Assembly: GCF_000494755.1 (NCBI RefSeq)
Contig: NC_022657.1
Coordinates: 2,642,001 to 2,706,000 of the forward strand
Source: Amorphoplanes friuliensis DSM 7358
Lineage (GTDB): Bacteria; Actinomycetota; Actinomycetes; Mycobacteriales; Micromonosporaceae
Reading direction: 5' to 3'
DNA: 64,000 nt
The position numbers and the translations under genes were made by a program. Below, piece by piece: positions 15,430-26,555 of the stretch (position 1 is the stretch's first letter; each line of letters opens with the position of its first letter). A model generated the notes under the pieces. It saw nothing but the letters and a program-made list of their open reading frames with translations. It searched no databases and had not been told where the DNA came from.

Positions 15430-16091
15430 TCACGGTGCTCCTGGTCGACGATCAGCCCTTGCTGCGCGCGGGATTCCGTTCGCTGATCGAACTGGCCGAG
15501 GACATCCAGATCGTCGGCGAGGCCTCCAACGGCCCGGACGCGGTGACGCTCGCACGCCGGCTGCGCCCCGACGTCGTCTGCATGGACGTTCGCATGCCCG
15601 GCGGCAACGGCCTCGACGCGACGCGCGTCATCGTCAACGAGATCGACCCGCCGCCCGCCGTCCTGGTGCTGACCACCTTCGAGCTCGACGAGTACGTGTT
15701 CGGGGCGCTCGAAGCGGGCGCCAGCGGCTTCCTGCTCAAGGACGCCGACATGGACGACCTCATCAAAGCGATCCGCCGCCTGGCCGCCGGCGAGGGAATG
15801 GTCGACCAGACGGTCACCCGGCGGGTCATCGTCGAGTTCGCGCGCCGGCGCCCGCCGACGCCCGCCCTGGCGTCCGGCGTGGGCACCGACCAGCTTCTGA
15901 CCTCACGCGAGACCGAGATCGTCCGGCTGCTCGCCGAAGGCCTGTCCAACGCCGAGATTGCGGCCGAACTGGTCGTCGAGATCAGCACTGTCAAGAGCCA
16001 CCTCGGCCGGGCCATGGCCAAGATCGGGGCCCGTGACCGCGTCCAGACCGTCATCTGGGCCTATCGTCATGGTGTCGCGTCGCTCGGCTGA
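15426..16091 (+). CDS. Orphan NarL-type response regulator
   Basis: A 221-residue regulator: receiver domain with phospho-acceptor Asp54 (CMDVRMPGG) and later LTTFELDEY and LLKD (conserved Thr and Lys), a short linker, and a LuxR helix-turn-helix (LLTSRETEIVRLLAEGLSNA, STVKSHLGRAMAKIG). The first 67 residues are identical to those of the regulator at 61469, and most of the rest agrees. No kinase gene is adjacent; only a fragment of a kinase tail precedes it. It may be served by the kinase at the left window edge or cross-talk with the one at 60195. Confidence 0.93.
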   Translation: MITVLLVDDQPLLRAGFRSLIELAEDIQIVGEASNGPDAVTLARRLRPDVVCMDVRMPGGNGLDATRVIVNEIDPPPAVLVLTTFELDEYVFGALEAGASGFLLKDADMDDLIKAIRRLAAGEGMVDQTVTRRVIVEFARRRPPTPALASGVGTDQLLTSRETEIVRLLAEGLSNAEIAAELVVEISTVKSHLGRAMAKIGARDRVQTVIWAYRHGVASLG

Positions 16092-16272
16092 AGCACGGCC
16101 GCCGCGACGACGACGGTGCTGACGATGGCCGCCGTGACGGTGCGGGGGATCGCCGATGGAAACGCGAGCACCGCGGGGGCGGGCCTGATCTTGGGGACAC
16201 GGGACCGACGTAGGCGAGCTGGGGGACCAGGTCGGCCACGAGCTACCCGGTCTGCAGGTCGTCATGACGCCC

Positions 16273-17445
16273 TCAGCCGACCTTCACCGCGAGCAACGCG
16301 ACGTCGTCGTCGGCCTTCCCGCCGAGACCGCCGACGGCGTCGATGAGCAGATCGTCGAGGCGGGTCGCGCCGCTGCGGCGCAACCGCCGGTACAGCCGCG
16401 CCAGACCGGCGTCGATGTGGCGGCCGCGGTCCTCTACCAGTCCGTCGGTGTGCAGGAGCACGATCGAGCCGGTCGGCAGCGCGCAGGTGTAGGTGCGTCG
16501 CGGCGTACCAGGGTAGGCCCCGAGCAGGATGTCGTTGCCCAAGAGCGCGCGCACGCTGCGACCAGGTTCGATCAGCACCGGCGGGGGATGGCCTGCGTTG
16601 GACCAGTGCAACCGGTGGGTGCCGTCGGGCGTTCGGTGGATGGCCGCCACGATCGCGGTGGCGACGGTGGGGTCGCCCAAGGCGTGATTGGCCGTGTCGA
16701 GCCGGCGCAACAGGCTGGCCGGAGGCTCGCGCCGGTCCACCAGGTAGGCCCGGAGCATGCTGCGCAGAGATCCCATGCGTGCGGCGGCTGCCATGTCGTG
16801 ACCCGCGACGTCACCGATCGCCAGGGTGAGCCGGCCGGCTGAGGTGCTCACCGCGTCGTACCAGTCACCACCGACCTTGCCGCCCTCGGCCGGTAGGTAG
16901 TGCCCGGCGAGGCGGTAGCCGTCCACAGCCGGTAACGGCGACAGCATCGCCCCCTGCAGGGTCTCGACCGCAGTGATACGGGACTGCAGATGCACAGAAC
17001 GTGCGAGCGCCTGCGCGGTGTAGGCGGCCACGGTGGAGAAGAACGCCCGTTCGCCGATGTAGAACATCCGCGCGTGGCTCCAGGTCAGCAGCAGGGCGCC
17101 CAAAGTGCGGCCGGTGCCCCGCAGGGGCAGGCAGGCCGCTGCGGCGAAGTCGAGGTCGGCCGCCAGCGCCGGGAACGCGGCAATGATCTCGGTGGGGTCG
17201 CCGAAGTACAGCGCCCGGCAGTCCTCGACGGTTCGGCTCGTCAGAGGGTCATGCTGCTCAAGCGCAACCCTCACGGAGGAGGGTCCGGTGCCCAGGCAGT
17301 CCACGAGCAGCGCTTCGACGGTCGCGATGACGTCCGCGGGTGTGGTGGTGGCCGACAGCGCCTCGCTCAACCGCAGGAGCGCGTCACTGCGATCGACAAT
17401 GGAATCGGCTCCGGATCGGGGTGGGATGAGAACGGCTTCCGGCAT
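16273..17445 (-). CDS. GAF-PP2C (SpoIIE-type) serine/threonine phosphatase
   Basis: A 390-residue protein with an N-terminal GAF-like sensor region (about residues 25-170, e.g. ADVIATVEALLVDCLGTGPS) and a C-terminal PP2C domain (about 185-388). The phosphatase motifs GGDWYDA, LAIGDVAGHDMAAA, LHWSNAGHPPPVL, LLHTDGLVE and DDDVALLAVKV carry the metal-binding Asp residues. These proteins usually dephosphorylate anti-sigma antagonists. ATG 17445 is chosen for its perfect AAGGAG at 6 nt; a longer frame to 17622 has no such site. A palindrome lies 56 nt upstream. No anti-sigma antagonist is next to it. Confidence 0.88.
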   Translation of the reverse strand: MPEAVLIPPRSGADSIVDRSDALLRLSEALSATTTPADVIATVEALLVDCLGTGPSSVRVALEQHDPLTSRTVEDCRALYFGDPTEIIAAFPALAADLDFAAAACLPLRGTGRTLGALLLTWSHARMFYIGERAFFSTVAAYTAQALARSVHLQSRITAVETLQGAMLSPLPAVDGYRLAGHYLPAEGGKVGGDWYDAVSTSAGRLTLAIGDVAGHDMAAAARMGSLRSMLRAYLVDRREPPASLLRRLDTANHALGDPTVATAIVAAIHRTPDGTHRLHWSNAGHPPPVLIEPGRSVRALLGNDILLGAYPGTPRRTYTCALPTGSIVLLHTDGLVEDRGRHIDAGLARLYRRLRRSGATRLDDLLIDAVGGLGGKADDDVALLAVKVG

Positions 17446-17500
17446 GGCAGGCTCCTTGTCGCTGACGCACCCCGCCCCCGGGGGTGCCGGACAATAAGAT

Positions 17501-17515
17501 TCTGGTCTGACCAGA
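17501..17515. promoter_or_regulatory. Perfect palindrome upstream of the PP2C gene
   Basis: TCTGGTC-T-GACCAGA, perfect seven-base arms around one base. It lies upstream of the phosphatase start at 17445 on the minus strand, with an AT-rich step (TTATTG) next to it that could be a -10. Likely an operator; the protein that binds it is unknown. Confidence 0.4.
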
Positions 17516-17635
17516 CACCGGCTGACATCAGTCGGATGACTGTTGGCCTGGCGTGGGACTGAGCCTCGCCCGCCCTGACGAGAGCGCGGCAGGGGTGTTC
17601 TGCCTTCCGCATTCGTCCCCAATGCTCCGGCAGGC

Positions 17636-18499
17636 TCAGCCGGAGCGAGCGCGTCGGCGGCGCAGCGCGAGCGCGGCGATCACAGCGCACAGCACGGCGG
17701 TAGCGATCGCGATGCCGGCCGGGCCGGCGCGGTCAAGGGCCGCCGCCAGCGTTCTCTGAATCTGCCCGGCGGTGTCGACGACAAGATCAGTGGTGGTGGG
17801 GTCCGCCTGGATCCTGATCTCGTACCAGCCGTACCAGGCTACGTAGATTCCCGCGATGAACATCAGTGCGCCCGCCGTGCGTGACAGCACGGACGCAGTG
17901 CGGCGCATCCAGGTGACCACGCTTTGGCGCGCCACGGCGACGGCAACGGCGATAGCGCCGACCACCAATGCCATGCCCGCGGCGTAGGCCACGAACAACC
18001 CGACGCCCTGGGCCACCGAGCCGGTGGCGAACGACGCCACCACGACGCCCAGGAACGGCCCGATGGTGCAGCCCAGCGACGCGACGGCGAACGACATCCC
18101 GAACAGCAGCAGCGAACCCACCCCGCGGCTGAGCTTCGGTGCGCGACTCAGTTTCGGCACCGGCGACGGCAACTCGCGGCCGGCAGCCAGCCAGCCGCCA
18201 AGTCCCGCGAGCAGGATCCCGATCGCGACGGTCACCCACGGCAGCCGGTTCGCCAGCCAGTCCGCTGCCGGTGCGGCGAGAAGCCCGAACGTACCGAACA
18301 CCGCGACGAACCCGGCGGTCATCGCCGCGGTCAGCGTCAACGCCCGGCGCAGAGCCATGCCCGGGGTCGGAGTGTCGGCAGGGTCGTCTCCGGTGACGAG
18401 CAGCGACACGTACGCGGGAAGCAGTGCGAAGCCGCATGGGTTGACCGCGGCGAGGACACCGGCTGACAACGCGAGCCCGTACGGCGCGTCGGTGAGCAT
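17636..18499 (-). CDS. CcdA-like thiol-disulfide membrane transporter
   Basis: A 287-residue polytopic membrane protein of the CcdA/DsbD-core family. The two redox Cys motifs are present: AVNPCGFALLPAYVSLLV in the first helix and ASLGCTIGPFLGVV in the central helix, each followed by Gly/Pro-rich bends. It moves reducing power across the membrane to an extracytoplasmic thioredoxin. The start lies 4 nt after the stop of the TlpA-like gene, so the pair is one operon and almost certainly one pathway. No ResB/CcsA cytochrome c maturation genes are visible. Confidence 0.88.
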   Translation of the reverse strand: MLTDAPYGLALSAGVLAAVNPCGFALLPAYVSLLVTGDDPADTPTPGMALRRALTLTAAMTAGFVAVFGTFGLLAAPAADWLANRLPWVTVAIGILLAGLGGWLAAGRELPSPVPKLSRAPKLSRGVGSLLLFGMSFAVASLGCTIGPFLGVVVASFATGSVAQGVGLFVAYAAGMALVVGAIAVAVAVARQSVVTWMRRTASVLSRTAGALMFIAGIYVAWYGWYEIRIQADPTTTDLVVDTAGQIQRTLAAALDRAGPAGIAIATAVLCAVIAALALRRRRARSG

Positions 18500-18503
18500 C
18501 GGA

Positions 18504-19082
18504 CTATCCGGCCAGCGCGGCGACGCGGTCCCGCAATTCGTCGCTCGACAACGGTCCCTTGTGGACAACATTGCCGGACGAGTCGACGATGACGAAGAAT
18601 TCCTGCGCGGTGACGCCGAACTTGCGCCAGACCGCGCCTTCGTCGTCGGCCAGGCTCGGGAACGCGCCGATGCCGGTCTCGCGGACGAAGGCCGTCATGC
18701 TGTCGCGCCCGCTGCGCAGCCCCGCCACACCCACCACATTGACCTTGCTCGCGTAGTCGGCTTGAACGGCGGCGACGTGCGACGCGGCGGCCCGGCACCG
18801 CGGGCACCAGGCAGCCCAGAACCACAGGACGGCGGGCCGGCCCGCGAGGCTGGCGCCGTCGAAGGTACCGCCGTCGACCGTGGCTGAGGAGAATTGGAGG
18901 GCATCTGCCAGCGGCTCACCCGAGGCCGACGGGGTGGGTCCTGGGCTGGGCGCGCTCGCCGGCCCGGTCACTGTGGTCGCCGCCGCCGGCCCGGTTGACT
19001 GTCCGTCGGATGCGGCGCATCCGAACAGCGATATGCCGGTGGCCGCTACAACGCCCAGCACAGCGACTCTCCTCGAGAACAA
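18504..19082 (-). CDS. TlpA/ResA-like thioredoxin lipoprotein
   Basis: A 192-residue secreted lipoprotein. The signal peptide (FSRRVAVLGVVAATGISLFG) ends in a lipobox with Cys after LFG. A Pro/Ser/Thr-rich linker leads to a thioredoxin-like domain with WAAWCPRCR (WCxxC active site), a later FPSLADDEG and FFVIVDSSG. It would hold or reduce disulfides at the outer membrane face, using electrons from CcdA. TTG 19082 is preferred (GGAGGA just upstream); the TTG at 19094 in the same frame overlaps that site. First gene of the operon with CcdA. Confidence 0.85.
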   Translation of the reverse strand: MFSRRVAVLGVVAATGISLFGCAASDGQSTGPAAATTVTGPASAPSPGPTPSASGEPLADALQFSSATVDGGTFDGASLAGRPAVLWFWAAWCPRCRAAASHVAAVQADYASKVNVVGVAGLRSGRDSMTAFVRETGIGAFPSLADDEGAVWRKFGVTAQEFFVIVDSSGNVVHKGPLSSDELRDRVAALAG

Positions 19083-19192
19083 GGATTCCTCCAACGCAGT
19101 TTGCCAGGATGGGTCACTGATGAACCTAGCCGCGTTGCGACCCGGAAACCCTTACCATGCGCTTACCGCCGGGGACCGGGATCCAGGCGCTC

Positions 19193-19223
19193 GCCGGCAG
19201 GGGTGCGTCCATTCCCTGCCGGC
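19193..19223 (-). terminator. Hairpin downstream of katG
   Basis: Perfect 10-bp arms (GCCGGCAGGG and CCCTGCCGGC) around an 11-base loop, about 38 bases beyond the katG stop codon. No U tract follows, which is common in high-GC actinomycetes. Confidence 0.5.
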
Positions 19224-19260
19224 TGTCAGCGGGTTGGCGGGGACCGACCCGGCAGATCGG

Positions 19261-21453
<2,193 letters not shown>

Positions 21454-21644
21454 TCATTCCTCCGGGTGGCGGGAACTCTCTTGATCAGTCGGCAAGGGGG
21501 CCGCAGAAGATCGGAGAGGCGTTGCATTAATTGGAAGATGTTGCTGACAAGTGGTCGGGCCACGAAACCAATGCGCATCAGAAATCGGCTGCCAACCTGA
21601 AGGGCTGCGGTAGGCATGGTCCGGAGCCGGAGGATTTGTCGGGG

Positions 21645-22364
21645 CTAGGACCGGGCCGCGGAGGGCGCCGGTTCGACAAGCTCGGTCCTGCTCGGCCCGG
21701 AAGCCGATACCGGATCCGGGTTCGGGTCGACGCGGGCCCGGTCGTCGCTGTTGAGCGCGAGGAAGGCGGCCGCCGCCACCGCGGCGCCGATGATCTCTGC
21801 TACCAGGTGCACCCAGATCGTCGACCACGACAGCAGGCCCATTGCCGCTGCGCCGACTGCGACCGCGGGGTTGAACGCGCCGCCGGAGATTGCGCCGACC
21901 GTGAATGCTCCCACCATGACGGTGCCGCCGATAGCCAGGCCGTAGAAGGAGTTGACCGGGTGGCTTCGGCTGGTGGCCACGTTCAGCACCACATAGGCCA
22001 GAGCGAAGGTGAACAGCACCTCGGCGACGAACGCGGCTGTGATCTGACGCCCGGAGAACGACAGCGCGGCGGTCTCGGGCCGGTCGAGTATCAACCGTGT
22101 GGTGATGGCTGCCAGCAGGCCACCAGTGATCTGGGCGGCGACGTAGCCCGCCGCCCCGATGGCGGCGATCCGGCCGCGGATGAGCACCGCCAGGGTCACT
22201 GCCGGGTTGTAATGAGCTCCGGAGACGTGTCCTCCCGCGTACACCATCACCATGAGCACACCGCCGATGGCCAGCGGCGCCATGGCGTTCATCGTGGTCA
22301 CTGTGATGCCGACGGTAAGAACGAGAAAGAACGTTCCCAACAGTTCCGCGACGTACTTACGCAC
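21645..22364 (-). CDS. MIP-family aquaporin
   Basis: A 239-residue channel protein with both NPA loops (HYNPAVT and AFNPAVA), six hydrophobic segments and the usual start KYVAELLGTFFLVLTVGI. Loop E lacks the conserved Arg right after NPA (it reads NPAVAVGA), so selectivity may be broad. GTG 22364 is preferred since GGGAGGA lies 5 nt upstream; the frame is open further up, but without a start signal. It lies directly upstream of katG with about 190 bp between, and could carry peroxide as well as water, which is inference from position. Confidence 0.88.
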   Translation of the reverse strand: MRKYVAELLGTFFLVLTVGITVTTMNAMAPLAIGGVLMVMVYAGGHVSGAHYNPAVTLAVLIRGRIAAIGAAGYVAAQITGGLLAAITTRLILDRPETAALSFSGRQITAAFVAEVLFTFALAYVVLNVATSRSHPVNSFYGLAIGGTVMVGAFTVGAISGGAFNPAVAVGAAAMGLLSWSTIWVHLVAEIIGAAVAAAAFLALNSDDRARVDPNPDPVSASGPSRTELVEPAPSAARS

Positions 22365-22475
22365 GACGTCCTCCCTAAAGGTAAGGTCGCGCCAGTCAAG
22401 GATCGTGGCGCAGATGTGAGATCGCCGGTGCCGCACCACTCTTACCGATGGTGGTTGTTCCGCAACGACATGAAC

Positions 22476-22530
22476 GACCCTATCCCGAGATAGACATCTA
22501 TAAATCTTACGAAGTGATAATCTCACTGTT
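22476..22530 (-). promoter_or_regulatory. AT-rich promoter region of the aquaporin gene
   Basis: About 50 bp that are strikingly AT-rich for this window (minus strand includes TTATCA, then ATTTATAGATGTCTATC). Two small inverted repeats are present: CTATC/GATAG around 22480-22494 and AGTGA/TCACT around 22514-22528. Exact hexamers cannot be fixed by eye. Confidence 0.4.
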
Positions 22531-22655
22531 GCCATGCGTGTTGGAGGGGCAGCAAGAATTGCAGCAGGAGGTATGCCTGCCGCGTCGTACACGGGCCGTT
22601 CAGATAACTGAATGCGGCGCCGTTGCGCTCGATCCCACCATTCCCAGGCTGCTGC

Positions 22656-23423
22656 TCAGATCATTCTCAGATGAGCCGCGGCCGTCATGGCGATCGTGTG
22701 GTCCTGGGCAATGACGAGCATCTGGTGACCGCCTCCGTCGGCGCCGCCGAGCAGCGTCAGGCCGTTGCTCTGGGTTGCCCAGGCACCGGCCGTGACCGAC
22801 TCGGCTGCAGTCGGCCGAGGCCATGGCGTGGCCGCGACAAGGAGCCCCACCTGAAGGTCGTTCACGTCGAAGTAGGTGTAGCAAGTGGAGGGGGTACCTG
22901 CTACTTCGATGACGCTCGCCGAACTGAACCGTAGACCGATCGGTGCCAGGTCGGGCACCGCTGGAGGCCGGTCCGAAGCCGGCATGGTGGTGGCGTAGAG
23001 GGCGATCGCGGCCCTGACACGTTCCGGCAGTTCGCCCGCGGCCGCTGGTGACTGCGTTGCCGGTCGCGCGGTCGGCGCGTCATGGCGCTGCGTCGCCGTC
23101 AGCACCACCATGCCACTGATGACCAGCGCCACCGACGCGGTCAGGACCGCGGTCAGCCGTCCCGGCAGTCGCCGCCGTATCGGCGCCGGTGCGGTGATGG
23201 CCGCACGCAGGTCGGCCCGCAACGAAGCCGGTGCTGGTTCCCACAACCGCTGGACGGCGGTGACGACCGCCCGCGAGGTGAGCGACTGCCGCCAGCACGC
23301 TTCGCAGTCCAGCAGGTGCGCCGCGATCCTGTCGCGCTCCTCGGGGCCGAGCTCGCCGGCGCTGTACGCGGCAAGTTGCTCTTCGTCGCAATCGGCACTG
23401 GAGCCCGGTTGCGTCCCGCTCAC
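22656..23423 (-). CDS. Zinc-finger anti-sigma factor with extracytoplasmic domain
   Basis: A 255-residue protein. The N-terminal part carries the zinc-binding anti-sigma signature HLLDCEACW (HxxxCxxC) preceded by YSAGELGPEERDRI. One membrane segment follows (about residues 112-132, LTAVLTASVALVISGMVVLT), then an outside domain of about 115 residues without clear family. The GTG start overlaps the stop of the sigma factor gene by 4 nt (GTGA), so the two are coupled. It would hold the sigma factor inactive until an outside signal acts. Confidence 0.88.
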   Translation of the reverse strand: MSGTQPGSSADCDEEQLAAYSAGELGPEERDRIAAHLLDCEACWRQSLTSRAVVTAVQRLWEPAPASLRADLRAAITAPAPIRRRLPGRLTAVLTASVALVISGMVVLTATQRHDAPTARPATQSPAAAGELPERVRAAIALYATTMPASDRPPAVPDLAPIGLRFSSASVIEVAGTPSTCYTYFDVNDLQVGLLVAATPWPRPTAAESVTAGAWATQSNGLTLLGGADGGGHQMLVIAQDHTIAMTAAAHLRMI

Positions 23424-23947
23424 CGGCTGATCCTGTCGGCGAGCCGGACGGCGAGCGCCTGATGACCGCGGTGCAGGCGCGACAGCACCGTCCCACGGGG
23501 AATGTCGAGCATCCGGGCCACCTCGTCGGTGCTGAATCCGCACAGGTTGATCAGGGTGATCACCTGGCGCTGCCCCAGAGCCAGTGCGGCCAGCGCGTCC
23601 TGGACCTTGTCCGCCTCGATGTTCGCGATCGCGGCCAGATCGGTGTCGGTCGGCGCCGGCAACCGGGCCAACGCGGTGTCGTCATGATATTCGGGCGGTC
23701 GTGCCTGCTGCCGACGCCCGGCTGAGCGGGCGGTGTTGAGGCAGATCGTGGCCAGCCAGGCGCCCATCGACTGCGGGCTGTCCTGGCGGCGCGAGGCCGC
23801 AAAGGCACGCATCATCACCTCCTGCACGAGATCTTCGGCATCCTGGCGGTTGCGGGTCAACCGGCGCGCCAATGTATGCAGCATGTCCAGGTGGGACATC
23901 ACCGCTTCGAGGAAGTCCTGCCCGGGGCGGCTTGCGCCACTTCTCAC
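23420..23947 (-). CDS. ECF RNA polymerase sigma factor
   Basis: A 175-residue sigma factor with region 2 (LARRLTRNRQDAEDLVQEVM, FAASRRQ, WLATICLNTA) and region 4 (ALGQRQVITLINLCGFSTDE, then IPRGTVLSRLHRGHQAL). GTG 23947 with AGGAG at about 5 nt is the chosen start. It is cotranscribed with its anti-sigma factor. No matching promoter motif could be recognised in the window, so target genes are unknown. Confidence 0.92.
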   Translation of the reverse strand: MRSGASRPGQDFLEAVMSHLDMLHTLARRLTRNRQDAEDLVQEVMMRAFAASRRQDSPQSMGAWLATICLNTARSAGRRQQARPPEYHDDTALARLPAPTDTDLAAIANIEADKVQDALAALALGQRQVITLINLCGFSTDEVARMLDIPRGTVLSRLHRGHQALAVRLADRISR

Positions 23948-24042
23948 GAATACTCCTGTGCAGACGGGCGCGGTCGGCATCCGCCGACGCCGAGGTACGG
24001 AGTGGCGCGGCGCTGCGGCCGGTCACCGAGCCATCCGATCGT

Positions 24043-24339
24043 TCACAGCACCGGGCAGTTGACGACCGTGCCGGTGACCGGCACCGTGACCCAGCCGTTC
24101 GCTGCCGCCGCATCGACGTCGGCCCGCGAGGTCAAGGCCACCGGCGTCAGCCCCGCCATCCACGTCACGGTAGTGACCTGCCGCAGCGGCGTGATGCTTC
24201 GGAAGCAGGTGGTGAAGCTCTGGCCATCCAGCGCGTGGTTGACATCGGACGTCGCATACGTTGGTCGCTCCTTCGAGGAGGGCGCTCGATCGAGGGTGCA
24301 CTCGATGACCAGGACGCGAACCGCCGGTATTTGATTCCA
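24043..24339 (-). pseudogene. 3' remnant of an unknown secreted-type protein
   Basis: An open stretch of about 98 codons without a usable start codon ends at 24043. The end has protein-like composition (DVNHALDGQSFTTCFRSITP, then VTTVTWMAGLTPVALTSRAD and VTVPVTGTVVNCPVL), with balanced residues and spaced Cys. An in-frame stop (24342-24340) closes it upstream. I do not recognise the family. It is probably the tail of a gene lost upstream. The rest of the gap 23948-24594 holds nothing else I can support apart from leader sequence for the flanking genes. Confidence 0.35.
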
Positions 24340-24594
24340 TCACGGGCATCGGCCAAGGCCTGTCAGTCGGCTGCGATGCGGTCGGAGAACCCCGGCAGTG
24401 TTCCCCGGACAGCCGTCGGTACGGCGCTGACGGGGTCCGCACATTTCCCGACCGACGCGGCCGACGCATCCCATCACCGGAGGCCTATTGATGGACTGCT
24501 GTCGATGCCTGCTGTACTTTGACTGGGATGCCAACAAAGAAAGAGCACCTCACCGCTGTGCTTGATGCTTGATGCCGTACGAAAGGGGTCAGCT

Positions 24595-26184
24595 ATGCAA
24601 TCGATAATGAGGAAGGCCGGACCCGCGCTCCTGGCGGCCGTCCTGGCTTTCGGCGGAGCCGCGTACGGCATGACGAGGCCGGCCTCGGCCGACGTCGTGG
24701 CCCAGCTGAGCGGTCCTCAGCTGGTCGCCGACATGGGCGCCGGGTGGAACCTGGGCAACACCCTGGAGGCCAACAACAACGGCATCCCCAGCGAGACGGC
24801 CTGGGGAAATCCGGCCGTGACGCAGGCCTTCATCGACCGGGTACGTGCGGCCGGGTTCAAGACGATCCGGATCCCGGTCTCCTACCTCGGACACATCGGT
24901 TCCGGCCCCGGCTACACGGTCAACGCGGCCTGGCTGACCAGGATCAAGGAGGTCGTCGACTACGCCTACAGCCGGGGCCTGTACGTCCTGATCAACATGC
25001 ACGGCGACGGCTACAAGTCCGTCACCGGTTCCTGGCTGATCTGCGACGCGGCCGACCAGACGACGATCAAGGACAAGTACCAGAAGGTCTGGCAGCAGAT
25101 CGCGTCGAAGTTCCAGACCTACAACGAGCACTTGATCTTCGAATCCATGAACGAGAACTTCGACGGTCAGTACGGCAACCCGACCCAGCCGTGCTACTCG
25201 AACATCAACGCCTACAACCAGATCTTCGTGGACACCGTACGCCGCACCGGCGGGACCAACGCGTCGCGGTGGCTGCTGGTGCCCGGCTGGAACACGAACA
25301 TCGACCACACCGTGGGCAGCGGATTTGTGCTTCCCACCGACCAGAACCGGTCGTCGTCCGTTCCCGCGAACGAGCAGCGGATCATGATCTCCGTCCACTA
25401 CTACGACCCGTGGGACTTCGCGGGCCAGGAGGACGGCACCATCACGCAGTGGGGCGCGGGCGCGACTGACCCGGCGAAGAAGTCGGTGTGGGGCCAGGAG
25501 GACTTCCTGGACGGGCAGATGAAGAAGGTGTACGACAAGTTCGTCACGCGCGGCTATCCGGTCTTCGTCGGTGAGTACGGCTCGATCGACAAGACGACCT
25601 ACGACTCCACGAACAACCGCTACCGCGCCGACTACGCGCGCGCCGTGGTGGCCACCGCCAAGAAGTACGGAGCAGCCACCGCGTACTGGGACAACGGCTG
25701 GAACGGACAGCACGGCTTCGCTCTGTTCGACCGGAGCACCGGCGCGGTGACCCAGCCGGGCATCATCAACGCCATCATGAGCGCCGTCGGCGGCAGTCAG
25801 CCTTCCTCGCCGCCGACCAGCCCGCCGACCACGCCACCCACCACCACGTCACCGCCGGCCAACCCCGGCACCGGCACCTGCCGGGTCGCCAGCACGGTCA
25901 GCGCGTGGAACACCGGCCTGACCACCATCATCACGATCACCAACACCGGCACCACCGCCGTCAACGGCTGGACGCTGGGCTTCACCCTGGCCGCCGGGCA
26001 GACCATCGTGTCCGGCTGGAGTGCCGGCTACTCCCCGGCCAGCGGCGCGGTCACCGCGACCGACGCCGGCTACAACGGCGTCCTCGCGCCGGGTGGCTCG
26101 ACCACTATCGGCTACCAGGCCAACCACACCGGCAACGCCGCTGCCCCCACCGGCTTCCGGCTCAACGGCGCCACCTGCAGCTGA
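24595..26184 (+). CDS. Secreted GH5 endoglucanase with CBM2 module
   Basis: A 529-residue secreted cellulase. The signal peptide (MRKAGPALLAAVLAFGGAAY) ends at about residue 33. The GH5 domain (about 38-390) has WNLGNTLEA, the acid/base Glu in ESMNENFDG and the nucleophile Glu in VGEYGSID. A Pro/Thr/Ser linker (SSPPTSPPTTPPTT) joins a C-terminal CBM2 of about 100 residues (starting TCRVASTVSAWNTGL, ending GATCS, with conserved Trp). It cuts beta-1,4-glucans outside the cell. ATG 24595 has AAAGGGG 6 nt upstream. Monocistronic and closed by a strong hairpin. Confidence 0.95.
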   Translation: MQSIMRKAGPALLAAVLAFGGAAYGMTRPASADVVAQLSGPQLVADMGAGWNLGNTLEANNNGIPSETAWGNPAVTQAFIDRVRAAGFKTIRIPVSYLGHIGSGPGYTVNAAWLTRIKEVVDYAYSRGLYVLINMHGDGYKSVTGSWLICDAADQTTIKDKYQKVWQQIASKFQTYNEHLIFESMNENFDGQYGNPTQPCYSNINAYNQIFVDTVRRTGGTNASRWLLVPGWNTNIDHTVGSGFVLPTDQNRSSSVPANEQRIMISVHYYDPWDFAGQEDGTITQWGAGATDPAKKSVWGQEDFLDGQMKKVYDKFVTRGYPVFVGEYGSIDKTTYDSTNNRYRADYARAVVATAKKYGAATAYWDNGWNGQHGFALFDRSTGAVTQPGIINAIMSAVGGSQPSSPPTSPPTTPPTTTSPPANPGTGTCRVASTVSAWNTGLTTIITITNTGTTAVNGWTLGFTLAAGQTIVSGWSAGYSPASGAVTATDAGYNGVLAPGGSTTIGYQANHTGNAAAPTGFRLNGATCS

Positions 26185-26190
26185 CTCACC

Positions 26191-26230
26191 ACGACGGGCC
26201 GGCGCCGCACCTGCGGCGCCGGTCCGTCGT
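26191..26230 (+). terminator. Strong hairpin after the cellulase gene
   Basis: An 18-bp stem with a single G-T pair and a 4-base loop (ACCT), seven bases after the cellulase stop. It separates the cellulase from the peptide cluster. Confidence 0.75.
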
Positions 26231-26555
26231 TGTTGCCGGCGGTCGGGAAGATGGGTGTTTTGTCCCTTTCGCGCTATTCGGAAATAGCTATATCGGAATC
26301 AGCGGGTAATGGGACGCACAAGGTGTGCGATAGCACCGTGCGACCTGGCTGTTGTCGTTGATCGTTCAGTTTCCCTGCAATTCTCGCCACACTTTCTCGT
26401 CGGGGAGAACGCGTTTTCGTTGGTTTGGTTCGGCGCTTCCGGGTAAGTGAACCGGCACATGAATGCGGGACGGCGTAATCGCCATATCGAGCACCCGGTT
26501 CATAGTGCAAATTGCGCCGATGAACGTGAACCTGTCTCCGACGAAAGGCCTGAAC
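26231..26555 (+). promoter_or_regulatory. Leader region of the peptide gene cluster
   Basis: 325 bp without a gene and more AT-rich than the flanks. It holds a small inverted repeat GCTATT-CGGA-AATAGC (26273-26288) and a possible promoter TTGTCG (26352) - 18 nt - TGCAAT (26376). It presumably carries the main promoter for the operon that starts at 26556. Hexamers are tentative. Confidence 0.35.

Noticed and set aside
16092-16272. Possible membrane fragment between the orphan regulator and the PP2C gene
   Set aside because: A short hydrophobic reading (MAAVTVRGIADGN) is visible, but it is too short and without a start signal to call a gene or remnant.
24595-26184. Cellulase as part of the peptide cluster
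   Set aside because: It has its own ribosome site, a strong hairpin after it, and an unrelated secreted function.
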